Shown: in pieces, positions 34,153 to 45,400 of the stretch
Numbering within the stretch: position 1 is the first letter of the stretch
Layout: the number at the start of each line of letters is the position of its first letter
Assembly (NCBI GenBank): GCA_051294375.1
Contig: CM119265.1
Location: 20,244,966 to 20,308,965 of the forward strand
Direction: 5' to 3'
DNA length: 64,000 nt
Source of the DNA: Paraspadella gotoi
Lineage: Eukaryota > Chaetognatha
Made by a program: the position numbers and the translations under genes
Notes under the pieces: model-generated
Databases searched by the model: none
Told to the model about the DNA's origin: nothing
What the model saw: only the letters and a program-made list of their open reading frames with translations

Positions 34153-37100
34153 CAGCAGAGAAGAAGCTGAACAGACGCTGCATAGGCGGAACTCGTTTAC
34201 TCGTCGCCAAATTAAAATATAGTTTACTATATACTAATTTTGATATTGCAGTAAGTACTATAATCTAATTAGCATATTGCAGTAAATTATAATGAAGTGG
34301 AAATTCAAACAAAAAATACTTGAATCGATATGAAACAAAGAAAATGGACACACATTTCAAATTCATCACTGCCTCACTAATGGAACTTGATAACTAGATA
34401 CATTGTTTGGTAGTTAAACATAAACCGGCAAAAATAGGCAGTAAAAAAATGATCGGCATATAGCATACAATCCGGCATATTCAAATTGTGAAAAAAAATT
34501 TAAGTTTTTCGCTCAACAACATTGGACAGAGTATGAAAAGATTTCCTCTGGCCAATGTAAATCTGTATTAAATATGCTATTTGCTTATTATATATTTTTT
34601 TTCTTTAATAACAATCATGTGAGAGACGGAGAGAAATGGAGAGAAGCGTAAAATTTATGACGTATGAGTTATTCTTCACTTTTTTCTAAAATAATCCACG
34701 AAAATCTCGGATGTAAATTTTGGGATAATGGTGATAATAAAAGTTTTTAGAAGGAAAAAAATAATCAGAATTTTTCAAAAAACGAACGATCACGCAAAAA
34801 ATCGTACACAGAGAGAAGAGAGAGAGAGAAGAGAGAGTCACAGAGAGAGACACAGAGAGAGACAGACAGAGAGAAACAAAGCTGGACAGGCTGTGGAAGG
34901 CCGCTGTACAGTCATTGCAGAGACTGAACTCGTTTTCTCTAAAAAAGAAAAATATATATATGTAATTTAAAGAAATAAAAGAAAGGCAAAAAATAAGTTA
35001 CAATTGTTTACAATTGGAAATTTTTCCAATTTTTTCCAATCGCAGCTTGTAAAAAATTTTATTTTTTTATTGTATTAAAATTAAGATATAGCTTCTCATT
35101 AAAAAGATATTTTGAGTTCCCATTTTTATTATATTTTTAAAAAAATTTTTGAATTTCATCTTCAATATTATATACTGCAATATGTAAATTAGATTAAAGC
35201 ATTTCTATGTACTAATTTGGATGTTATATTGAGTACTTTAATCTCATTTGCATATTGCAGTAAATCATAATGAAGTGGAAATTCAAACAAAAAATACTTA
35301 AATCCAAATGTAATATGAAAATATCACAGCTATTTCAAGATGAAAAGCCATATCTAAATTTTTAACTTACTATGATCGCACACTTTTGTAAACTTTATCA
35401 TAATTCATAATAATTTTTATTTAAAAAAAAACGGTAAGTTACAGCCAAACCTATAAAAGCGTAGTAGTTTTTATATAAAAACAGCGTGACGACGACGACG
35501 ACGACGATTACATCACAAAGAAGCAAACCTAAAACATTTATAGAGCCTGAACCGGCTCCGCCGGTCATGGCTCGATAACAAGAAGTAAAGAAGCGTTGAG
35601 CACTGGAGCAATTTTCAAGGCAGAAATTCGGTAATCGAAAACTAAAAATATGGAGATGGGGGGGGGCTAGGGTGCCGGTGGAGGGGCCCGCTATTTCTCT
35701 CGCCGCCCCTGATAATGTAATGTATACTTATGGTTAGTTACGTAGAGTTACAATACTCATTTCTTACTTTCCACTCAGACGGAGCCGCAGACGATGACGC
35801 CTACGAAAACGCCATCTACGGCATCGAAAGGCCCGACAAAGCGGCGTCGACGTCGGAACGAGGGGCAGACGCGATCGACAAAAGAGCATCGGGGAGGACA
35901 AAGCGAAAGCGGTCTCACAAGCGACCTCACTCGACCAAGCGCGCTTGCAGAAACAGGTAGGAGTTACTACTGCTTGAGAAAAATTCATAATAATATACAT
36001 ACATAACAATATATATATACATATATTGGTTGTTCTAACTTCATTCACCATATTTTTAGAAAAATAAAAGTGATTGTTATTAATATTACGAAATATTTCC
36101 TTTTAAGTAAGTTTGGAACAAAGATAAAACAAAAGAAAAAGAAAAGAAGTAACGTAAAATTGAAAAAAAAAAGTAAAATAATGAATTATTCCAGAAAAAC
36201 GTTCAATTGACATGATCCTTGCCCAATGGTAACTTCATTTTGTTGACGCGTCTTTTCTCGAGCTCTTCATCTTGTCTCTTCATTCCCCTCTTTCTATGTA
36301 TGCCCTCTCTTTCCCCTCTTCGAAAGCATGACACACTCTTTCAGCCGATGCTGGTGGGGAAGATAAGCAATAAGGCTTTTCTTTTCTTTCTCTTTTAACA
36401 AATATTACAGTTTTAATTCCTCCTTAAGCGACAGAATTTCTTTTCATCTCTGGGCATCGCGAATCCCCGAGAACGATACTGTCTCGGAACAAGATCGCTT
36501 GTCGGCGCCTTCCGCCAAGCGCCGGACGACGCCATCCGGATCCAGGAGAGCGGCTTCGAGAGGGTATAGCGGCGACGCCCGTTCGAAGGCGTCGGTCGAG
36601 GACGACCACGTTGGCGGCGGCGAGGGCGAAGGGGAGGCGGCGGGAGAGGGGAATGAATACATCGTTCTTAAGATAGAAGAAAGCGACGAAGACGAAGAGG
36701 CGGAGAGAAGAAGACGAGGGAGCAATCCGCACCTTTTCAATCCTTATCGGTAACGAAGCTTTTTATTTTTGTTTACCTCTGAATCCTCGCTTCTGTTCTT
36801 TGTTGTTTGTCTCTCGTGTAAAAAAGGGCGATCGTTAAAGATACAGATATTTAACATTCATTGATGGAATTTCTTTGGTCTTTACTTGCCCAGCAGTAAA
36901 ATAATAAGAAGTAATAACTTCATTTTAATTTAAGAAAACGCTATATTTCTTCCTCAAAGGCGCAATAACATTTAAAAAATCATTTCTGAGGAAAATTCAG
37001 AAAACAATGGGTCATACACAGATACAAAAAGGAAAATTATCTCCCTGTCTGACCCATTGTTTTCTTTTGTTCTCTAAATTTTCTTTATAAATTATTTTTT

Positions 37101-37523
37101 AAATGTTGTTATATCTTTTTGGGAGTCAGATGTCTGAAATATAACGTTTTCTTAAATAAAAATGAAGTTGTTAAATCTTATTATTTTACCGCTGGCAAGT
37201 AAAGAGCAAAGATTAAATCATATCGCATTGTCAGAATGAGAACTCTGAAAAACTACATTATATTTTACGTTGTTTTTCTCCCTTAAGTTCGGACACCTTG
37301 GCCTTCGTGGGTGACGGGTGGGTCTCGAGACAGCGACCGACATCCGCCGACGAGAGAGAACCTCATTTCGGTTTCAGCTGGTAAGTTCGGTCATCCGTGG
37401 TCGTTCTATCTATAATTAGCAACTGACGACGACTCTTCACGCAGTTCAACGGGCACCATGACTAGAATCACCAACGTTCAAACGCCTCTCATCCAAAGCT
37501 CCGTCTCCTGCCACTTTTATTGA
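30500..37523 (+). CDS. Charged low-complexity protein, 7 exons (own gene or TMEM26 tail)
   Basis: Exons 30500-30567, 30704-30832, 30918-31208, 35779-35956, 36435-36749, 37288-37380 and 37445-37523 keep one frame through all six junctions. From the ATG at 30516, in the strong context GCCACCATGG, the product is 378 residues. It has an Ala/Gly start, a Ser/Thr-rich part, a tandem GQGEAEEN-type repeat (exon 3), basic RTKRKRSHK and acidic EESDEDEEAE stretches, and ends CHFY. No domain or membrane segment is visible and I do not recognise the family. Two readings are open: an independent gene with a 5' UTR intron, or extra exons of TMEM26, since TMEM26 exon 8 could splice from 29968 into 30500 in frame. 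A weak NSKSIAIVPR resemblance to the vertebrate TMEM26 tail is noted. AATAAA at 38143-38148 is a distant candidate signal. Confidence 0.6.
32930..33135. repeat. Imperfect GATGCGATGATA minisatellite
   Basis: Roughly 20-27 bp units built around GATGCGATGATA and TCATTCATTGAT are repeated about eight times with drift. Confidence 0.85.
33300..33545 (+). repeat. Repeat family B, copy 1, with GA tail
   Basis: A block with AATCCACCCGAAAATTCTCG, ATGGCGATAATAAAGTTTTT and AGAAAGGAAAAA, followed by about 90 bp of (GA)n. Copies follow at 33.9 and 34.7 kb. A further (GA)n lies at 33,173-33,236. Confidence 0.82.
33905..34155 (+). repeat. Repeat family B, copy 2, with GA tail
   Basis: Shares the ATCCACGAAAATCTC, AAAGTTTTTAGAAGG and AAAAACGAACGATCACGCAA blocks with copies 1 and 3 and also ends in (GA)n. 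Confidence 0.85.
34214..34345 (+). repeat. Repeat family C, partial copy
   Basis: Contains ATTGCAGTAAATTATAATGA and GTGGAAATTCAAACAAAAAA, shared with the fuller copies at 35.2 and 48.35 kb. Confidence 0.8.
34675..34885 (+). repeat. Repeat family B, copy 3, with GA tail
   Basis: Very similar to copy 2, including AAAAACGAACGATCACGCAA, with a shorter, mixed (GA)/(CA) tail. Confidence 0.85.
35205..35592 (+). mobile_element. Repeat family C, full copy with (GAC)n and terminal hairpin
   Basis: About 390 bp: the ATTGCAGTAAATCATAATGA block, AATCACAGC-like middle, CCTATAAAAGCGTAGTAGTT, a (GAC)6-type run at 35,487-35,507, and an end with a GGCTCCGCCGG palindrome between AGAGCCTGAAC and TCATGGCTCGATA. 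The same element occurs inverted at 48.35-48.71 kb. Confidence 0.82.
36868..37220. mobile_element. Fold-back (MITE-like) element
   Basis: Two arms of about 150 bp (36,868-37,035 and 37,055-37,220) are inverted copies separated by only about 20 bp. Examples are TTTACTTGCCCAGCAGTAAA against its inverse near 37,190, and GAAAACAATGGGTCA at 36,999 against TGACCCATTGTTTTC at 37,050. It lies in an intron of the 30.5-37.5 kb gene. Confidence 0.9.
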
Positions 37524-38271
37524 CAAGATTTGGTCCTGTCGTGTCGATGACGGGAGACCTTTGGTTGGGAATCTCAATGACAGATTGTCTCGATTGGCTT
37601 AATAACTTAAATTTTTAATTTTATCTAATTTACATACATAATTCCGAAAAAAATTGTAAAACACTAGTGAACTTTTCTTGTGCAGCATATTTATATATTG
37701 ATAATATATTAAAATTTATTTTTTAATAATCATATTTTTCAAATGTTAAAAATTTTTACATACACCTCAATTGATTATTATTAAATTTGTAATTGACTTA
37801 TGAAGCGACGAAAGCTACAGACCTAATGCTGACGGGAAGGTGATGAAAAAAGTCGTGATTGTTCATTCTTTATTAGCTTAACTTAAAAATTATAAATAGT
37901 TCCGTTTAACGGACATGTTGACGGGTGAAAACAGCGACGAGGGTATTTATTAATGATGATTAAATAGATAATAACTTCACATCACATTGGACAGCTTTTA
38001 GTGATTCGTTGTTAAAATCGTTCGTTTAGCGATCGTGCGAGTATAAAAATGATTTTAAATATTAACTGTCACCTCTTAACAGGAGTTGTGGATCGCTACG
38101 TATATACATACATATTACAAAAGCTACTTTAATAGATCACACAATAAAACCAATCTTGAATCACATAAACAATGACTAGTTTTTTTTTTCGGTTCGTCAA
38201 TCAGCGTCAGCGAGAGTCGCAGTTTATTTTGTTTATTTCCCTTTAAATCTTAATCTTGAAGGTTGGCAGCC
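37524..38271. other. Convergent intergenic spacer
   Basis: This separates the plus-strand stop at 37,523 from the dynein stop at 38,272. It is AT-rich. Minus-strand AATAAA motifs (TTTATT at about 38,223 and 38,232) lie about 40 bases past the dynein stop, a likely polyadenylation signal. Confidence 0.6.
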
Positions 38272-39438
38272 TCAAGTGTTGAGTTGGCAGAGACCCGCCA
38301 CGCCCCGCAGAATCCAGAAAGACTCGGGCTTTGAGGTGGGAATGCGAATTTCCATCACGAAGTTGGAGGAGTGGCCTGTAGTGGCGAGAACACCCTTCCG
38401 CTCAGAGGTCTTGTAGAGCGGACACTCGTAGCTAGGTCGCTCAGGGATGAGGGTTCTCTCGATGGGAATGAGGCGGAACTGAACATGGTTAAGGAGGGGG
38501 GGGTGATGGCGACAAATGATTAGAGGCTGAGACAACATGGAGTTTGAAAAAAGAAAAAAGAGGCGGGGCGAAGCAAAAGTGTCATTGTTTTTCTCCTCGC
38601 AAAATAACTCACGGATTACCGCGCGCAATCTTTCACCTCTCTGACAGGAATTGGCCGTTCTCAGTATAAAAGGTGATAGACAGACGCGGCTCTATTACCC
38701 CTCTCCTTCTCTTCATCCTCTTCCCAGGGATTCGGGGCCGCGTTCACGAGATTCAGTTCACCTTCTCTCTCTTCTCCTACTTGTTTCTCCCCTTTTTTTT
38801 CCCTCATGATTTTGTCGCCGTAGTGACGTCAATATATTATTTTCCCACATTCTCGTGACTTTACTTCCGGTTAGGATACCTTTTCAGAGGTTCTTTATTT
38901 AAGAAATAATAAAAAACCGCAACAAATGACATCGAAATAAAGGATGAAGATTGAAGAATGAACCGCAGACTGGTCGGTTCTCCGACACTTCGGGCGATAA
39001 ATACATTAACGAAAAGGAAAATAGGACAGAAAATTTGCCAGAGATTCTCTTGAAGGGGAGAGTCGATTCAACGTGGAGGGAAGGCGGTCTCCTTACCAGG
39101 GGAAGTTCGTCGAACAAAACTTTAGGGTAAGAATCGGCGATCTCCCTCGTGGGTCTGTCCCATCGAGCCCCGTCCATGTAAAGCCCATAGATGTAGGCCC
39201 CGTCTTCGGGCGGCTTCTTTCGGAATTCGTCGTCTAAAACTTCGTAATCGAATCCCAGCAGATCGATGGGAATGGTGTATTTACCTACAACCAAAAATGT
39301 TTTACTACTTTCTTTTACTTTTTTTTCACATTATCTTTTTTTTTTTAAATTTAGCCGGATCTGCTTACAGCGCTATAATTGAATTATTAATTCACTTTCA
39401 CTGAGATCATGTCAGAATATCAAATAATGATAAAGTAT

Positions 39439-39474
<36 letters not shown>

Positions 39475-42400
39475 AAAAGAAAAGATGTCCGTTCGTCCGT
39501 CTGTTGGTTCGTCAGTCCGTTCCCCATTGGCAATGAACGCCAATTACATATGAGTGGATGAAACGATTTACTTAATTTTGTGTGTGGGTAAAGTGTGTGA
39601 TTGAGCTGGAAATCAAGTTTCGATGGAATCGTCCGAGTGGAAATGAGTTTAAATAGAAAATATAAAAAATCTGTTTCACTATTTGATTATGCTTTTTATT
39701 TTTGTATTACATGTAAATACAAACTGTAATAATTAATTATTTAATCAATTAATTTATCAATTATTTAATCAATTAAATAATAATTCAATTAATTAGTTAT
39801 CTGATCATCTGCTTACCGCTAATACATTTACTATGAAAAGAAAAAATATAAAAATAAATTAATTCATTATTTAATTATTAATTCATTATTAACTAATTAA
39901 TTATCTGATCAGCTGCTTACCCCTGCAGATCCGGCATTGTTTGCTCAAACTGGTTTTTTCAATAAAAAAAATAAAAAAAAATAAAAAAAAAACTCACGGG
40001 CGAAATTTTGTTGAACGCCGGTCAAAAAGGCCTGTGTGAAGTAGAAGCCCGAAATCCAGAAGTTGATGGGCGGACCCTGATCATACCAGTCGGAGAGAAA
40101 GGTGCAACGCCGAAGCAGATCCGTGAAGTAGCCAGCCAAAGGTTTTAACGAAGGGTAGCTCTTACCCCTGCAAAGCGAAACAATTTTTAAGCAAATATAA
40201 GCCAAAGCCGTTCTGTGACTTGCGTTTTGCATTGTTATAATAGTTGATGTGATATTTATCAAAGTGATATTATGTGGGTGTTGTATTGAATTGAATATTT
40301 TTTTGCTAACCGCACTTTTTCCAAATTCAGTTTAATAAGTTAATAAGCTATGACGGCTATAAAACTCATTTAATAAAAAAATCTTACATCCAGTTTGCGG
40401 GGATGGTGCCTCTCATAAAGGAGATGAATACGCCTTCCAGCTGGGCCGACATGACCACCTGCCCTTTGATGGCTTTTCGGATGTTGACTAGAGAGGAGCG
40501 CACTTCGGAAATGAGGCGATTGAATCGTGTCATCTCTTGAACCAGCACAGTGTTCATGCTCTGAGTGTACACTGGCGTCGGGGAGAGTAATCATTACCGG
40601 TATGAAGTGTGGATTTAAAAGAGAGTGAGAGTTAGTGAGAGAGAGGGAAGCTTACCAACGGGATACTTTTTGTTTGCAAACTCTAGATTAAAATTGGGCG
40701 GGAGTCGACCGATCATGTCGTTGGCGATTTCGTCGACCATCTCATCGGAGCTTTTTCCGCCGCCTCCGCCCGTGCTTGCCTGTGAGAAAACGGGACATGA
40801 AAAAAAATATTGTAAAAAGAGAAAAGGAAAAATGGTAAGAAATCGGGAGGTGGTTTTTAGTGGGTGAGTTCCTGTAAAGTCCGGGGTAGTGTCATCACTC
40901 GGTTTTCCAAAGTCACGCTCAATTAAATTAATCGGTTCACTTATCTCTTTTGACTCTGCATAATTTTTTTACATCGCTCGACCGAAATATATATTTTAAA
41001 ACATGACTTTGGTGGATTGAGCGACCATATTTTATAATACTCCTTGAACAGCGGTTTCGTTACCCTTCTTGGGTTAATTTTACTTTCGCCCACCGGGTTT
41101 AGGGGGGTTTAGGGTTAAGGGTAGTTTAAAGGTAGTTTAGGGTTAGGGGTAAGGGGTTAAGGTTAAAATGCTTTCGGGTTAAGGTAATTAGGTAATACTT
41201 TTTTTTAATTTTTTTTTTAATAAGTGTTTTAATTGAAGTGGTTTTTCAAAAGACGCCAAAACTCCGGACCAATTTCTTTCTCGTTGCTGTTCTGGCGCTC
41301 TTCACTGTTAAGTTTCCCAAAAGTAAATGTAGTCTTTATTTCTAAAATTAAAAATTCTATTCAAATTATTTCTTCGGATCTTTAAATGTCGTAAAACCCG
41401 AACGATTTTTAAATCAGGTTAATCTTAGCATAATCGTATGCATTTGAATACCTTTTCTGCTTCTTCGACCATTGACATAATATGAGGCTTTCAAAATTTA
41501 AAATGAGAATTAAGTGACCACTGACCATCAAAGTGGGATAAAATCATTCAAACATATAAAGTGCGTAAAAAAATTTGCACTACCAAGGATACTATAGTCG
41601 AGTCAAGAGACTTGTTAATATATTTTTTACCACGCGATACTTGCAAAATATCCGTCACCAAAGGAGCATGCTAATTTAGGCTCAAGAAAAATTAAAGTTT
41701 TCTTACCCAAAACGCTTGCATCTTTTATTTGAAATGATTGACATAAAATGATTGATTAGTTGCGATGGGACATCACCATAAAAGGTGTAGGTAATCAATG
41801 CGCGATATTTGCCCTAATCTATATACTAATTAGTATTGATTTATCGATGTTTATCAAATCGAAATACTTTTAATTTGAAACAAAAAAAATCTCACGATAT
41901 TAAGGCGTCGCATTTCCCTGGCGAGTTGTTCGCGCTTTAAACAAGCAAATAAAAAAGAAAAACGAAAAGTACCGAATAGTGAAAAAAGACCCTCAAAGCC
42001 ATCATCACCTGGGTAAGAAGCAAACTTGTGAAGAGGAGCCGCGTTTCGCCCTGATCCTTGGTGATGTTGGCGTTGGCGTTCATGCCGAACACCTCGGGGT
42101 CAGCGTCGATAGGCAGAGATCGGGTGTATGTCAGGTAATCTTCGTACTGCGTGCAAAACAACCGATGCATTCATTAAATCGCACGAAAATTAACTTAGAT
42201 TTGAGAAAGAGCGAACTTACGTCTCCCTCGGGGGGCGCGTAGTAGGTTCCCGAAGGATCGAATTTATATTTCTCCTCAGACAAAATCTCAGGACAGTAAA
42301 ACTTGGAGAGGATGGTGACGATGGTTCGTCGGTCATGACCGTCGGTCACGCGACCGCCATAGTTGCACTCGCCCGTCAGGTAGGCGATCGCGGCGAAGGG

Positions 42401-45400
42401 CACGTACTGTGTTTGAGAAAGAGAGAAATGGAGAAAGAAGCGCAGGAAGACAGAAAATTAGAACTTTTTTAAAATTGACTCTTGATTTTAATAAACTAAC
42501 TTCGTATTCATTGAGGAACATCTGCAATTGAAGGACTGAAATCTTGAGGTCAGTCTCGTTGAACTCATATCTAATGTTCCAACCCAAGGGCCCAAACTTT
42601 CGTCGCTCTTGGATAATAGCGTGGAAAAAGCAAAGGCCGTAGAGTAATTTTTTCCATGCGTACTAAAAAAGGGCAAAAAAGATAAAAAAATTGTTAGTTA
42701 GGGAAATTAGAATTAATCTAAGCAGAAGACGGGTAAACTTGGACAGCAGCAAGTTGTGGAAGTCGATGTGCTGTTTGACTATCAGTTGATTTCGCTTCTT
42801 ACAGATAAGGCATAGTAAACAAGTATTTCAACATAGAATAAAGTGTAAAACTCATTTGTTTTTTTAAGTTCAAAAGAAAAACATCGCCAGGGGGATTTGA
42901 GAATATCGTGTCACAGTCTCACAGAAACGCTCACAGATGAAACAAAAGACAAATTCGTAATTTCGGAAAACTGTTTCTATCGCACAAAAACAGACAACAA
43001 ATAGTTGTGAAGGTTTCGTTTAAGCTATTATCGTGAGGCGATAACAGTGAGCCTGTGAAAAGCATCTCTCTCTACCTTTTTCAGTCGCTGTGCCATATCG
43101 ATTTTACTATCACTTCTAGCCCCAGGCTAAAAACGAGAGAAGATAAGATTTTTAACCAGATGACGACAAGGATGTAGAAAGAGAGAAGATAAAGATTAAA
43201 CACCTTCGGCAAAAATAACAATTATTACCTGATTCTGCGTTCCTTCGAAAAATTCTAAATCTGAAATTGGGTCCATGAGATAGGAGCCGATGATGTTGGC
43301 TCTGAGTCCCTTGGGCGGCTCGTTTGTCATCTTGACGGCGTTCTGCAGGATAGCCACCGGGAATTTCTCGCTGGGATACGAGGTCAACCACAACCGAAAG
43401 TCGGGGTGGACAGATTCGGGGGTGAAGGCCTGAGCGAAAAACGGCGAAAACGGGGAAAAAATGATTAAACACAGATACATTGACAATTTTAAGTAAGTCG
43501 CACTCACCTCGCAAACCCTTTCAAGAGTGGGCATCCAAGAAGGCGCCAAGTGACAATTTTGCAGGAGAACCCAAGTTCCCTGCTTCATGCCCTCATCCAT
43601 CAATCCCATGGCGATGGGCCCTTGACCCTGACCCAGGGAAAGGGAGTTAAGACGTGAGCCGCTGAAGCCTTTGTCGTCGCCGAATTTGAGCAAGGCCGCC
43701 GTCGGGTCGGACCCCGGCGACAAGACGAAGAGCAACGGGATGGTGCAGTTGGAATCGTCATACGACTTGACCAGATCGAAAGGCGGAGGCTCAACGAACT
43801 TCTTGCCCATTGTTGTGATGACCCAATTCTGCGAAGACGAAGAACAGCAAGGAAATTAATTGTTAGGTTTAATTCGCAATCCATCGGGCCGAATTGACAT
43901 CCAACCTGGAGGGCTGGTTGGCAACGATCTTGCCGGATGCACCGGAGAACGAGTAGCCGATCGAAGTTATTCAGCTTTTCGTATTCCTTCGGCAGACTTG
44001 AGAAATCCTCGGGTTTCGCGCTGTCGTACATTGCTTTCCAGGACGCTTTTAGCTTGCCGAACGACTCTCTGCAGAAGAGACCAAGAGTAAAATAAAAGTC
44101 TCTCTCTTTCTCTGTCTTTTCTCTCTCTCGCCTGATGCCATGGAAGGTTTTTAACTCGTCGAGTCGACATATTTCGTCCCATGAGGCTTTGGGGAACCAG
44201 TCGTCCGCGGGATTTTTGTGGGGATTGTCCATCCCGACGCCGCCCGTTAAGAGGAACATCCAATGGGATTCGTTCAGCAACCCGTTGTGTTTCTGAAAGT
44301 TTTGAAATGGGTTGAAGAAAAGACGTGGTTGCCAGTCGATCAGCACTTTCAACCATACATCGTTTGAAAATTAAAAATACCTGAATCTTGACGCAGAGGA
44401 GCACGGAAAAGAGGAGTTTGTCCTTTTCGAACAAGGAGCGGCAGATGTTAGTGTAGAGGAAATACGTGAAGTATTCGCGCAAAATTTCCAGTCGTTCTTC
44501 GACGGTGTCCGCGCGCTCGGAGTTTTCGATTCCCATAATGAAGAGATTTATGAACCACGCTGCGATTTGTAAAACAATCGGTCAAAGAAAATCTAGAAAA
44601 GGTTCGTATAAATTGTTAAATTCTAGCTCGCAGACTTTGTTCTTAAATATCCAAGCTCCAAAGTTAAATGGCAATCATTACATTTTTTTAATGGGTGCCT
44701 TATTTACGAGACTTACTCAACGAGTATTGGTACATGGGGTCGATGTTGGCGATGTCAGCGATGACGAAGAAGAGGATGGATGAGTGTTCGGCGATCGGGA
44801 CGTAACCCATTCGCGTCTCGTCGATTAACTTCTCCGTCGCCTCCGCGATCACTTGTTTCTCGGCGATCTCGTTGGACAAGACTTTCGAGGAGGATAGTAC
44901 CTGAAGATGAACAAGATTTACGGTGATTGTAACCCCAGAATCGGAGTTGGCGAGTCACAGTTCACTGTGATTATACTAACCGTGACGGCGTTTTCGTCCT
45001 CCAGGATGTTGCCCTGAGACGAGGATAAAATCTCTAAGATTTGATTCTCGATCTCCTTTAGTTTGCGGTTGTTGTCGGCCGACTGGATAATCAACGTGTT
45101 TTTTTCTTCCTCCAGCTCTGGCCGCTCCTTCGCCACCACAATACCCAGCAGCTGATCTTGAAGACCCTCTTGGGTGATCATGAAGTTAAGCAGCGTCACC
45201 TGACGACGAGTGGTGAATCAGTAAAAGAAAAAGAATTCTCACTAATTCCGTAGTTCCGACTTAAGACTGACCTTAACGGCGACTTCGGGCAGGTAGTGGG
45301 GGTTCCTCAGCTTGGTAGTGATGTATAACTTAAAGTCCATGTTGTAGTCAATGATGTTCTCGCCCAATTTTAGTACCAGGGCTCCGCCTTGTTTGTAAGT

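Larger units (their letters stand above)
31209..35778 (+). other. Repeat-rich intron of the 30.5-37.5 kb gene
   Basis: It holds (GTT)n near 32,610, an imperfect minisatellite (32,930-33,135), three copies of a GA-tailed repeat, and one full and one partial copy of repeat family C. GA-rich stretches create spurious Arg/Glu and Leu/Ser frames. No exon was seen. Confidence 0.6.
38272..43126 (-). other. DNAH7 C-terminal domain
   Basis: From [20 protein letters not shown] through [66 protein letters not shown], to a stop after QLNT. Length and end match the family, so the 3' end is complete. Confidence 0.92.
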
